Assembly: GCF_000384295.1 (NCBI RefSeq)
Contig: NZ_KB913037.1
Coordinates: forward strand, 6,286,593-6,350,592
From: Amycolatopsis balhimycina FH 1894
GTDB taxonomy: Bacteria; Actinomycetota; Actinomycetes; Mycobacteriales; Pseudonocardiaceae
Length of the DNA: 64,000 nucleotides
Direction: 5' to 3'
A model generated the notes under the pieces. That model was not told where the DNA came from and did not search any database. It was given only the letters and a program-made list of their open reading frames with translations. Position numbers and translations under genes: made by a program. Below are positions 17,685 through 25,394 of this stretch, in pieces (within the stretch, counting starts at the first letter, position 1; the number at the start of each line of letters is the position of its first letter).

Positions 17685-18511
17685 CGGGAAAGTGTATTCG
17701 CGTCGGCCTGTTCCGTGCCGCGGCCGCGGGGCACCAGATTGCCGCGCCGGTGGGCCAGCCACAGGAAAGCGCCCGTCGCCAGGACGCAGAACAGCACCGA
17801 GTAAAGGCTGCCCTCCGGGCCGAACTTGCCGCCGGTGACGGCCGCAGAACCCGACGTCGCGGCGTCCAGCAGGCCCTGCGGGGTGCCGTTGCCCGAGACC
17901 TCCGTGCCGAAGATGCCGGCCATGGCGAAGTTCCAGCCGAAGTGCAGGCCGATCGGGAGCCACAGCTTGCGGGTGGCGACGTACGCGGAGGTCAGCAGGC
18001 CACCGGCCTCGATCGCGATGGCGACGGCGCCCCACAGCGACGCATCCGCGTTGAACAAGTGCACCAGGCCGAACAGGACACCGGTCAGCACCAGGGCGAT
18101 CCACGTGCCCGTGCGTTCTTCGACGATGCGGAACAGGACGCCGCGGAACAGCAGCTCCTCCGTCACCGCGGCGGCGGCCATGAAGCCGACGAGCCCCACC
18201 GCGGCCGGCACCGAGCCCCAGCCGCGGACCTCGTAGTCGCCGAGCAAGGCGATGTTCGCGATGACGAGCCCGACCAGCGCGACCCCGATCAGCGCGCCCC
18301 GGCCGAACGCGAGCCGGGCGCCCGGCCGGCTCAACTCCGTGACCGGCCGGTGCTCGGTCCGCCGCACCACCCAGCGGTAGACGAGCACGGCGAGCACGGC
18401 GGTCAGGGCCCCGAGGACGAGCGTCAGCCACGGATTCCCCACCGCGTTGACGGCCTGACCACCGAGGAAGGCGACCGCGGCGACGGCCAGGAACTGCCAG
18501 ACCAGCCTCAT
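17681..18511 (-). CDS. CPBP (Abi/CAAX) intramembrane metalloprotease
   Basis: A 276-residue protein with about eight membrane helices and the three CPBP motifs: EELLFRG (Glu-Glu), FGLVHLFN (His) and HFGWNF (His, Asn). Family members cleave prenylated or peptide substrates within the membrane, or act as bacteriocin-immunity proteins. AAGGAG precedes ATG 18511. It leads an operon with a histidine kinase and response regulator, with a 4-base overlap, which suggests either a role in signal processing upstream of the kinase or that it is a target of the system. Both are inference. Confidence 0.88.
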   Translation of the reverse strand: MRLVWQFLAVAAVAFLGGQAVNAVGNPWLTLVLGALTAVLAVLVYRWVVRRTEHRPVTELSRPGARLAFGRGALIGVALVGLVIANIALLGDYEVRGWGSVPAAVGLVGFMAAAAVTEELLFRGVLFRIVEERTGTWIALVLTGVLFGLVHLFNADASLWGAVAIAIEAGGLLTSAYVATRKLWLPIGLHFGWNFAMAGIFGTEVSGNGTPQGLLDAATSGSAAVTGGKFGPEGSLYSVLFCVLATGAFLWLAHRRGNLVPRGRGTEQADANTLSR

Positions 18512-18693
18512 GAAGAACTCCTTCGAATCTCGCGGGCCTGCGTGCCGCGGCTGTGAAGAACGCTAGGGATCCGGCGGCCGGGAATCGTCACCACGCGGTG
18601 GACACTCGCGCGTAGCTCGCACGGGGGACAATCGCTTGAACCTTTCCGGCCCTCCGCGCACTAGTAAGGGGAGAGCGGGGGAAGGAGAGCAGG

Positions 18694-19188
18694 GTGGCGA
18701 CGTCGAGAGACCTCGATTTCAGCGAGTACTTCGCCGCGCGGGTCCAGCGGTTCCGCCGGGTGGCCTTTGCCTTCTGCGGCGACTGGCACGGCGCAGAAGA
18801 CCTGGTCCAGGCCATGTTCGTCCAGCTGTACCGGCGCTGGCGGCGGGTGCGGCCGGACACCGTCGACGCGTACGCGCGCCGCATCCTGCTCAACCTGTTC
18901 CTCGCCGGGCAGCGGCGGTCCGGGCGGGAGTACGTGGTGTCGTTCCCGCCGGATTGGGAGTCGCCACCGGGGCGGGACACGTCGCTGCGTCTCGACGTGG
19001 AGCGCGCGCTGGCCGGGTTGACGCCTCGCCAGCGCGCGATGGTGGTGCTGCGGTTCCTCGAAGACCTCCCGGTGACGGAGGTCGCGGCACTGCTCGGCGT
19101 CGCCGAAGGCACGGTCAAGTCCCAGACGGCCCGCGGGGTCGAGGCCTTGCGCGCGGCCCTGCCGGCGCCGACTACGGAGGAGTCGTGA
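18694..19188 (+). CDS. SigE-family ECF RNA polymerase sigma factor
   Basis: A 164-residue sigma factor of the short SigE/SigL-like group. Region 2 is FSEYFAARVQRFRRVAFAFC to GAEDLVQAMFVQLYRRWRRV; region 4 is LTPRQRAMVVLRFLEDLPVTE followed by VAALLGVAEGTVKSQTARG. There is no C-terminal extension. The GTG start has a strong site, GAAGGAGAGC. It overlaps the next gene by one base (TGATG); that gene encodes a single-pass membrane protein likely to control it. The 182-bp upstream gap contains TTGAAC near 18634 and TAGTAA near 18660, but their spacing is too wide to call a promoter. Confidence 0.9.
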   Translation: MATSRDLDFSEYFAARVQRFRRVAFAFCGDWHGAEDLVQAMFVQLYRRWRRVRPDTVDAYARRILLNLFLAGQRRSGREYVVSFPPDWESPPGRDTSLRLDVERALAGLTPRQRAMVVLRFLEDLPVTEVAALLGVAEGTVKSQTARGVEALRAALPAPTTEES

Positions 19189-19937
19189 TGGAAGACGTCC
19201 GGTCCGTGTTGACGGCGTACGTGACCGAAGGCGAACCGCCGATCGGCCTGTCCGGGGAGGAAGTGCTTTCGGCAGCGCGCCTTTCGCGCCGGCGGTACCT
19301 GCTCACGGGGGCGGCGGCGCTGGCGGTGGTGGTCCTCGCGCTGACGCTGGCGGTGGTGGTCCTGCCGCACCGGGGTCAGGTGGCCGGCGCGCCGTGCCCG
19401 ACGGCGTCGGACACCCGCGCGGCGCTGGTCGATCGGCTCAGCTGCGTGGTGGGCCGCGCGGTGCGCGCGTTGCTGTCCCCGGACGCGCAGATCACCCGGT
19501 TGACGATCCCGGGGGAGACCCCGCCGGACGACCCGTTCCACCTGATCGCCGACCCGGCCGGCGACTCGCCCCGGCCTCGGGACGCGTTGTTCCACATGGG
19601 GGTCCGGGTGACCGACGCCCAGGGGACCGGGTCCGTGTACATCCTGATCGTGCCCAGCGCCAACTCGGGTGGCCCGCCGTGCGAAGAACCGGAGGAGATC
19701 GTCTGCCGCACGGAACCGACGCCCCAGGGACTGCTGTGGCTGTCGACGTTGCGCTCCGGCGACGTCCTGACCCACCGCGTGGCACTGGCCGCGCCGGACG
19801 CGGTCGTGCAGTTCTGGTCGAACAACAGCGGAGTGCTGCAGCAGATGGGCGTCCGCCTGCCGAAGCAGCGCCCGGAGCCGACGCTGACACTGGATCAGGT
19901 GCGGCAGCTGGCACTGACACCCGGATTGGGGTTCTAG
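19188..19937 (+). CDS. Single-pass membrane protein, putative anti-sigma partner
   Basis: A 249-residue protein with no family I recognise. A short cytosolic region (1-38, ending in RLSRRR) precedes one membrane helix (about 39-62, alternating Leu/Val/Ala) and an extracytoplasmic domain of about 185 residues with several Cys (PCPTA, LSCVV, PPCEEP, IVCRTE) and a C-terminal LTLDQVRQLALTPG. The last motif and the translational coupling to the SigE-family gene resemble partner genes of such sigma factors. A true zinc-binding anti-sigma motif (HxxxCxxC) is absent, so sigma-sequestering activity is inference only. Confidence 0.75.
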   Translation: MEDVRSVLTAYVTEGEPPIGLSGEEVLSAARLSRRRYLLTGAAALAVVVLALTLAVVVLPHRGQVAGAPCPTASDTRAALVDRLSCVVGRAVRALLSPDAQITRLTIPGETPPDDPFHLIADPAGDSPRPRDALFHMGVRVTDAQGTGSVYILIVPSANSGGPPCEEPEEIVCRTEPTPQGLLWLSTLRSGDVLTHRVALAAPDAVVQFWSNNSGVLQQMGVRLPKQRPEPTLTLDQVRQLALTPGLGF

Positions 19938-19943
19938 AACCGG

Positions 19944-20996
19944 TCAGGGGACCAGTGCCACGAAGCCGAGGCCCGTCGTCCGCTCCGCCAGATCGAGGGC
20001 GGCCGCCGGGTCGTCCAGGCCGACCGTCAGCAGCTCGATCGCCGAGAGGTCCAGGAGCCCGGAGCGGACCAGGTTCCACACCGTGGTCACCGTCGCTTCG
20101 TCGCTCATCCAGGAGCCGCGCAGGGTGAGCCTGCGGTGCATCAGGTCGCCGTACGGGATGGGGAGATCCTGGCGTACCCCGCCGATGAGCACCAGGGTGC
20201 CGCGCACCCGCAAGCTGTCGTAGGCGGCCATGGTCGCGTCCGCCGCCGGCGTGGCGCCGAGGGCGTCGAGGGCCACGTCCACCGGGCCGATGCCCGCCGC
20301 GTCCGTCGCGCGGTCGCCGGTCAGCCGGTGGACGCGCACGCGGGAGCCGAGCCCGGCCAGCCGGTCGAGCGCCCGCTCGTCGCGGCCCACCGCCGTCACG
20401 GTCGCCGCGCCTTCCGCCAGCGCCACCAGCACCGCCGCGCCGCCCAGCTGGCCCGTCGCCCCGATCACCGCGACGTCGCGGCCGGTCAGCGGACCCGCCG
20501 CGTGCAGGCCCGAGGCGGCGATGCAGAGCCACGGCAGGAACCCCAGCCGGGCCGGGTCCGGGTAGGTCTCCGCGCCGGGTAGCTTGATCAGCGTCTCCTT
20601 GGCGCAGAGCGCTTTCTCGGCGAAGACGCCGTCGCGCCACACCGCGCGCATGCGATCCGTGCGCTCGCTGCCGGTGCCGGAACCGCCGAGGCCGACCCAG
20701 CCCACCAGGATCTCGTCGCCGCCACCCGCGTCGAGCAGCGCCGTGTCCAGCACGACGTCGCCCGGGGCGACGTGGAACACGTCGGGCGCGACGCCGGTCA
20801 CCCGCCCGACGCAGGACGGGCCCAGGGTCAGGGGGACCGGCAGGCCACCGCGGTTCCCCCGCACCACCGCTTTCGTGTACGCCGGGAGGTGCGCGGCGAG
20901 CACCTCGACGAGTACGCCACCGCCCTGGAGAGCAGGCGCCGGCACTTCGGAGAGGCGTACGTCGTCGTCTTGTGCAGCAACAGTCCAAGCTCGCAT
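19944..20996 (-). CDS. Zinc-type/quinone oxidoreductase-like MDR protein
   Basis: A 350-residue medium-chain dehydrogenase/reductase. The N-terminal GroES-like domain includes LGPSCVGRVTGVAPDV, and the Rossmann nucleotide site is AVIGATGQLGGAAVLVALA. The zinc-ligand pattern of alcohol dehydrogenases (GHE, four-Cys lobe) is absent, so it is probably a zinc-free NADPH-dependent quinone or enone reductase. It is divergent from an MmyB-type regulator at 21065, and an inverted repeat lies between them. Such pairs are frequent in Streptomyces and relatives, where the regulator controls the enzyme. The substrate is unknown. Confidence 0.85.
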   Translation of the reverse strand: MRAWTVAAQDDDVRLSEVPAPALQGGGVLVEVLAAHLPAYTKAVVRGNRGGLPVPLTLGPSCVGRVTGVAPDVFHVAPGDVVLDTALLDAGGGDEILVGWVGLGGSGTGSERTDRMRAVWRDGVFAEKALCAKETLIKLPGAETYPDPARLGFLPWLCIAASGLHAAGPLTGRDVAVIGATGQLGGAAVLVALAEGAATVTAVGRDERALDRLAGLGSRVRVHRLTGDRATDAAGIGPVDVALDALGATPAADATMAAYDSLRVRGTLVLIGGVRQDLPIPYGDLMHRRLTLRGSWMSDEATVTTVWNLVRSGLLDLSAIELLTVGLDDPAAALDLAERTTGLGFVALVP

Positions 20997-21024
20997 GAGG
21001 CCAGCCTCGCGGCTCGTTAAGCTG

Positions 21025-21051
21025 GTATCCAGAATCGCGTTGTTCTGGTAC
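21025..21051. promoter_or_regulatory. Inverted repeat between oxidoreductase and MmyB-type regulator
   Basis: GTA-t-CCAGAA and TTCTGG-TAC form an inverted repeat with an 8-base spacer in the 68-bp divergent promoter. The position, covering both likely promoters, suits an operator for the adjacent XRE/MmyB regulator. Confidence 0.5.
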
Positions 21052-21064
21052 TGGAGGTTCCAGG

Positions 21065-21820
21065 ATGAACATCGAGCTGGGCGCGTTCCTGCGCAGCCGC
21101 CGGGAGCGGGTCGCCCCGGCCGACGCGGGCCTGCCGGTCACCGGGCGCCGCCGGACCCCCGGGCTGCGCCGCGAGGAACTGGCCCTGCTGGCCGGCATCA
21201 GCGCCACCTGGCTCACCTACCTCGAGCAGGGCCGTGACGTCCGCCCCTCCGGCCAGGTGCTCGACTCCCTGGCCCGGGCGCTGCGGCTGACCGGCGCCGA
21301 GCGGGAGCACCTGCACCGCCTCGCCGGCGGAGGAACGTCGCCCGAGGAGGACACCCCCGAGGAGGTCGCGCCCGAGGTCGCGGGGGTCCCGGCGTTGCTG
21401 GGCGACAACCCCGCGTACGTCACCGGCATCTGTTACGACGTCCTCGCGCACAACGACGCCGCCGCGGAGCTGCTGCGGGGCATCGGACCGGGCGGCAACG
21501 TCGTGCGCTGGGTGTTCACCGAGCCCGCCGCCCGCGAAGTACTCCTCGACTGGGAGCGGGAGGCGCGCGCGATCCTGGCCCGGCTGCGGGCGATCGCGGG
21601 GCGGCATCCCGGCCACCCACGCGTGACCCGGCTCGTGGCCGAGCTGACCGAGGCGAGCCCCGAGGTGCGCGACTGGTGGCCGCGGCACGACATCCAGTTC
21701 AGCCACGCGGGCCACAAGCGCTTCCGGCACCCCCGGCTGGGCGTCGTCACCATGACGCACGCCGCGTTCCACGTCGCCGAGCGGCCCGAGCAGACGCTGG
21801 TGGTCTACCGCCTGCCGTGA
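21065..21820 (+). CDS. XRE regulator with MmyB-like ligand-binding domain
   Basis: A 251-residue regulator. Residues 1-75 hold the MmyB-type start (LGAFLRSRRERVAPADAGL, RRTPGLRREELALLAGISA, YLEQGRDVRPS) and the helix-turn-helix. The C-terminal part (about 95-250) is the PAS-like MmyB domain with NPAYVTGICYDVLAHNDAA and WWPRHDIQFSHAGHKRFRHP. Family members bind fatty-acid-like ligands and usually control a divergently transcribed oxidoreductase, as here. A GGAGG-like sequence is at good spacing from ATG 21065. The stop lies 4 bases from the convergent ParB-like gene. Confidence 0.9.
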   Translation: MNIELGAFLRSRRERVAPADAGLPVTGRRRTPGLRREELALLAGISATWLTYLEQGRDVRPSGQVLDSLARALRLTGAEREHLHRLAGGGTSPEEDTPEEVAPEVAGVPALLGDNPAYVTGICYDVLAHNDAAAELLRGIGPGGNVVRWVFTEPAAREVLLDWEREARAILARLRAIAGRHPGHPRVTRLVAELTEASPEVRDWWPRHDIQFSHAGHKRFRHPRLGVVTMTHAAFHVAERPEQTLVVYRLP

Positions 21821-21824
21821 GTGC

Positions 21825-22664
21825 CTACTGCCGGCGGGAGCGCAGCCGCTCGATGACTTCGTCGTCCCACCGGTGGGTCCGGATCAGCCGGTACCGTTCC
21901 GCGGCCACCCACATGTACGCCTCGGCGTCGGTCCGGTCGCCGACCAGCCCCGCCTGCCGCAGCATCCCCACGACCGGGACGAACTCCTCGTCGAACCACC
22001 GCTGCGCCACGCTCGCCCGGTCGCAGAACTTGCCCTCGTCCTGCATCAGCCGGAAACCCCACGCCTCCACGTGCTCACCCAGCTTCGCGTAGTCCCACGG
22101 GTCCGACACGATCACCGACGCCCGCGCGTGGCCGGCCAGCGGGACGCGCTCCAGGAACAGCCTGCGGTAGTCCTTGACGATCAGGTCGCCGCGGTGGCGG
22201 ATGCCGCTCGGGTCCAGCTTGGTCTTCACGACCGTCACCGAAGCCTCTATTGTGGACAGTCCCTGCGCCAGCGCGACCGACACCCGGTGGTGGCCGTCGA
22301 TGATGAAGTGCAGCTCGCCGACGCGGTAGACCTCGATCGGCGGGATCTCCTCGCCGCGGCGGGCGGCCAGCGCCAGGCGTTCCCAGCGCTCGCGGACGCG
22401 GGCGGACGTCGGGCGGAAGCGGCGGTCGAAGTCGCGGCTGCGGTCGACCGTGCCCGCGATCGAGTCCAGCTTGATCACCCGCAGCCCGATCCGGTGCTCG
22501 CCGAGGTAGCCGAGCGCCTCCACGACCTCGTGGAAGGGCAGCATGATGTTGACGTCGTCGGGCTCGCGGCGCAGCCACGTCGAAAGCCTCGACAGCACCT
22601 GGCCCCGGCGGGCGCGGAGGAAGTCGTTCTCCGCGTCGGCGCGGGGAAACCCCGTCTCTTTCAT
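21825..22664 (-). CDS. ParB-like nuclease-fold protein
   Basis: A 279-residue protein with a ParB N-terminal-like core: VIKLDSIAGTVDRSRDFDRR, RWERLALAARRGEEIPPIEV, and VYRVGELHFIIDGHHRVSVA. The last contains the DGHHR signature that binds CTP or phosphate groups in this superfamily. It lacks a ParB helix-turn-helix, so it is not the chromosome-partitioning ParB. ATG 22664 overlaps the stop of the metallophosphoesterase gene (ATGA), and the pair forms an operon. The frame is open upstream, but that is antisense to other genes. Function is unknown; a nucleotide-linked enzymatic or regulatory role with the phosphoesterase is inference. Confidence 0.82.
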   Translation of the reverse strand: MKETGFPRADAENDFLRARRGQVLSRLSTWLRREPDDVNIMLPFHEVVEALGYLGEHRIGLRVIKLDSIAGTVDRSRDFDRRFRPTSARVRERWERLALAARRGEEIPPIEVYRVGELHFIIDGHHRVSVALAQGLSTIEASVTVVKTKLDPSGIRHRGDLIVKDYRRLFLERVPLAGHARASVIVSDPWDYAKLGEHVEAWGFRLMQDEGKFCDRASVAQRWFDEEFVPVVGMLRQAGLVGDRTDAEAYMWVAAERYRLIRTHRWDDEVIERLRSRRQ

Positions 22665-23311
22665 GAGAACTCCATGATCCGGTGGCCCACCACGTTGCGG
22701 ATCCGGGTTTCGCCGGCGACCCGGTCCGGCACCGGCTCGCCGTGGGGGTGGATGTGCCCGTGCAGCAGCCATTTCGGGCGCAGGGTGGCGATCGTGGAGT
22801 GCAGGCACGCGAACCCGCGGTGCGGCGGGTCCGGCCGGTCGCCGAGGTTCAGCGGCGGCGAGTGCGTCAGCAGCACGTCGACGTCGCGGCCGTCGCGCCA
22901 CCGCCGCCACTTCGCGCGCCGCACCAGGCCGCGGGCCCGGCGGGCCTGCTGGCGCTGCGTCCACTGGTTCGGCCCGTCGTTGTAGCGGATCGAACCGCCG
23001 AGCCCGGCGAACCGCAGCCCGGCGACGTCGACGATCCGGCCGTCGGCGTTGACACCGCCCGCCGGGCCCGGCCACGCCGTCGGGAAACCGTCCTTTATGG
23101 ACAGTCCGCCGTAGCGTGTGTAGCCGCTCAGGTCGGGGTCGTGGTTGCCGGGCACGAACACGCACGGCGCGTCGAGCGCGCTGGCCAGGAACGCGAGGTA
23201 GTCGTAGGGGAGGTCGCCGGCGCCGATGACGAGGTCGACGGAGAGGGCGCGGACCGCGTCGGTCCACAACCGCTCGTCCACCTCGTCGGCGACCACCAGC
23301 GCTTTCGGCAT
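22661..23311 (-). CDS. Calcineurin-like metallophosphoesterase
   Basis: A 216-residue phosphoesterase. Metal-binding motifs appear in order: D-x-V at the N-terminus replacing D-x-H (VVADEVDE), VIGAGDLPYDY (GD), FVPGNHDPDL (GNHD), LLTHSPPLN and LHGHIHPHG (GHxH). The first Asp-x-His motif is altered, so the metal site may be atypical. Its 3' end is translationally coupled to the ParB-like gene. Substrates in this family range from cyclic nucleotides to nucleic acids; none can be assigned. Confidence 0.88.
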   Translation of the reverse strand: MPKALVVADEVDERLWTDAVRALSVDLVIGAGDLPYDYLAFLASALDAPCVFVPGNHDPDLSGYTRYGGLSIKDGFPTAWPGPAGGVNADGRIVDVAGLRFAGLGGSIRYNDGPNQWTQRQQARRARGLVRRAKWRRWRDGRDVDVLLTHSPPLNLGDRPDPPHRGFACLHSTIATLRPKWLLHGHIHPHGEPVPDRVAGETRIRNVVGHRIMEFS

Positions 23312-23335
23312 GGATCCAGGGTACGACGCCGGGCG

Positions 23336-23452
23336 CTACTTCATGCCGTGAGCGAACCCCGGGTCGGCGACGATGACGAAGGTGATGACGAAGATCCACA
23401 CGAGGCTGAGCGTGAGCGCCCAGAACTTGAGGTTGGACAGCATGCGAGGCAT
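23336..23452 (-). CDS. 38-residue single-pass membrane peptide downstream of corA
   Basis: A short open frame of 38 residues. It starts MPRMLSNLKF, has one hydrophobic helix (about residues 10-29, WALTLSLVWIFVITFVIVAD) and ends in a short tail with HGMK. GGAG lies 8 bases before the ATG, and the gene follows corA by 39 bases in the same direction. The composition (basic N-terminus, single helix, codon use like its neighbours) supports a real small gene. It may be a CorA-associated regulatory peptide; this is inference from position. Confidence 0.65.
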   Translation of the reverse strand: MPRMLSNLKFWALTLSLVWIFVITFVIVADPGFAHGMK

Positions 23453-23491
23453 CACGAATTCTCCGAATACGGTGGGGAAGAAAAGGGGGAC

Positions 23492-24574
23492 CTAGAGCCA
23501 GCCGTTCTTCCGGAATATTCGGTACAGCAACAGGCAGATCGCCAGGATCACGGTGATCACCAGCGGATACCCGAACTTCCAGTGCAGCTCGGGCAGATAG
23601 TCGAAGTTCATTCCGTAAATGCCGGCGATCATCGTCGGCACGGTGATGATCGCCGCCCACGACGTGATTTTGCGCATGTCGGTGTTCTGCTGCAGGGAGA
23701 TCTTCGCGACGGTCGCGTCGACCAGTGTGGACAGCAGTTCGTCGAACGCCGCCACCCGCTCCGACACGGTCGTGAGGTGGTCGGCGACGTCGCGGAAGTA
23801 GGAGCGGACCTCGTCCGGCACCAGCCGCGTGTAGCCCTCGGCCAGGCGCTGGATCGGCGTCGCCAGGGGCACCACCGCCCGGCGCAGCTCGAGGACCTCC
23901 CGCTTCATCAGGTAGATCTGCTCGGCACTGACCTGCGAGCGGGGCGCGAAGACCTGCGCCTCCATCTCGTCGATGTCGTTCTCGATCCGGCCGGTGACGT
24001 CGAGGTAGTGGTCGACGACGTGGTCGGTGATCGCGTGCACCACCGCGGACGGGCCCAGCTGCAGCCGCTCCGGGTCCTCGTCCAGCTCGCGGCGCAGCCG
24101 CGCCAGCCCCGAGTGGTTCCCGTGCCGCACGGTGATGACGAAGTCACGGCCGAGGAACACCATCAGCTCGCCGGTCTCGACGATCTCGTTCGCCGTCGTC
24201 GGCGACTCGTGCTCGACGTACCGGACGGTCTTGACCACCAGGAACAGCGTGTCGTCGTAGCGCTCCAGCTTGGGTCGCTGGTGCGCTTCGAGCGCGTCCT
24301 CGACCGCCAGTTCGTGCAGCCCGAACGTGTCCGCCACACCCTGGATCTGCTGGGCGTCCGGCTCGTGCAGCCCGATCCAGACGAACCCCTCGTGCCGCTT
24401 CCGGACCTCTTTGATCGCCTCGGAGTGGGCCCAGCGGCCGGGCAGGCGCTCACCGGCGACGTACACCGCGCAGTCGACGACGTACGCGGACAGCGGCACC
24501 GGAATCGGGCGGACCGGGACAGCACCCTTGTTGCCGCGGCCGCGAAGGCCGCCGAGCGAGGGAATGGCAGGCAT
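23492..24574 (-). CDS. corA: CorA-family Mg2+/Co2+ transporter
   Basis: A 360-residue CorA channel. A large cytosolic domain (to about residue 295) with the alpha/beta funnel and long coiled-coil helices (MKREVLELRRAVVPLATPIQ; SERVAAFDELLSTLVDATVA) precedes two C-terminal membrane helices separated by the signature YGMNF. The basic C-terminal end is YRIFRKNGWL. CorA mediates uptake of Mg2+, also Co2+ and Ni2+. ATG 24574 has AGGAG at good spacing and the start context fits CorA length. Its leader contains two hairpins (24620-24707). The window's MgtE-N/CBS protein is another Mg2+-linked element. Confidence 0.92.
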   Translation of the reverse strand: MPAIPSLGGLRGRGNKGAVPVRPIPVPLSAYVVDCAVYVAGERLPGRWAHSEAIKEVRKRHEGFVWIGLHEPDAQQIQGVADTFGLHELAVEDALEAHQRPKLERYDDTLFLVVKTVRYVEHESPTTANEIVETGELMVFLGRDFVITVRHGNHSGLARLRRELDEDPERLQLGPSAVVHAITDHVVDHYLDVTGRIENDIDEMEAQVFAPRSQVSAEQIYLMKREVLELRRAVVPLATPIQRLAEGYTRLVPDEVRSYFRDVADHLTTVSERVAAFDELLSTLVDATVAKISLQQNTDMRKITSWAAIITVPTMIAGIYGMNFDYLPELHWKFGYPLVITVILAICLLLYRIFRKNGWL

Positions 24575-24619
24575 GGGATCTCCTGGTGTCGTGCGTGGTC
24601 GTGCGAGACGACTGACCAG

Positions 24620-24707
24620 GGGCGGAAATGCGTCCGCCCGGCGACACACCAGCGTTCCCGGGGAGAGAAGGCCTACCTGGAGACGACCCTTGAGGTGGGA
24701 ACGCTGG
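24620..24707 (-). promoter_or_regulatory. Structured corA leader: long-range stem plus hairpin
   Basis: Read on the minus strand, an 11-bp perfect inverted repeat (CCAGCGTTCCC / GGGAACGCTGG; 24697-24707 and 24649-24659) encloses a 37-base pyrimidine-rich loop. A second hairpin (GGCGGA-N6-TCCGCC, about 24620-24637) follows before the corA start. The 309-bp gap 24575-24883 has no other gene and also carries the MaoC promoter. The M-box Mg2+ riboswitch consensus was not recognised. Confidence 0.45.
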
Positions 24708-24883
24708 GACTACTAGGGAGCGGACTATCGCCACTACTCATCGAGTTCCTCACCTCCTTCGGGCCGGGTGCAACAGTGGCGGGGCTCGCGTTGACGCGCG
24801 AACACCGATGGTTGAGGGTACTCCTCACCACGGATGCGTGTCGTACCAGCCTCACACGGCGTTACGCGAACAGGGAGAGACGA

Positions 24884-25387
24884 GTGCAGTTCGGTCGGTA
24901 CTACGAGGAGTTCGAGGTCGGTGCGGTCTACAAGCACTGGCCGGGCAAAACGGTCACCGAATACGACGACCACCTCTTCTGCCTGATCACGATGAACCAC
25001 CACCCGCTGCACCTCGACGCGCACTACGCGGAGCAGTCGACGGACTTCGGCAAGAACGTCGTCGTCGGCAACTACGTCTATTCGCTGCTGCTCGGGATGT
25101 CCGTGCCCGACGTCTCCGGCAAGGCGATCGCGAACCTCGAGGTCGAGTCGCTCAAGCACGTGAAGCCGACCTTCCACGGCGACACGATCTACGGCGAGAC
25201 CGAGGTGCTGGACAAGACGCCGTCGAAGTCCAAGGACGACCGGGGCGTCGTGTACGTCGAGACCCGCGGTTACAAGCAGGACGGCACGATCGTGTGCATC
25301 TTCCGGCGGAAGGTGATGGTGCCGAAGCGCTCCTACGGGGAGACTCGCGGCGGGGAGCAGCCGGGCCGGCCGGTGCCGCACGAATGA
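24884..25387 (+). CDS. MaoC-like hot-dog dehydratase
   Basis: A 167-residue hot-dog-fold protein. FGRYYEEFEVGAVYKHWPGK begins the MaoC domain; the hydratase-2 motif region is NHHPLHLDAHYAEQSTDFGK, with the likely catalytic Asp and His (D-x-H). VVGNYVYSLLLGMSV and GDTIYGETEVLDKTPSKSKD complete the family pattern. Related proteins hydrate enoyl-CoA thioesters or act in mesaconyl-CoA metabolism. GTG 24884 follows CAGGGAGAGACGA. It is followed 8 bases later by a DUF2332 gene, probably in the same operon. The substrate is uncertain. Confidence 0.85.
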   Translation: MQFGRYYEEFEVGAVYKHWPGKTVTEYDDHLFCLITMNHHPLHLDAHYAEQSTDFGKNVVVGNYVYSLLLGMSVPDVSGKAIANLEVESLKHVKPTFHGDTIYGETEVLDKTPSKSKDDRGVVYVETRGYKQDGTIVCIFRRKVMVPKRSYGETRGGEQPGRPVPHE

Positions 25388-25394
25388 GGCTCTG

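Noticed and set aside
16539..18431. A single 630-residue protein covering kinase and upstream region
   Set aside because: The first 250 residues are antisense to CPBP protease coding and show no domain; the overlap GTGA at 17684 marks the true start.
24575..24883. M-box or other named Mg2+ riboswitch
   Set aside because: The characteristic M-box core was not found; only simple hairpins are visible.
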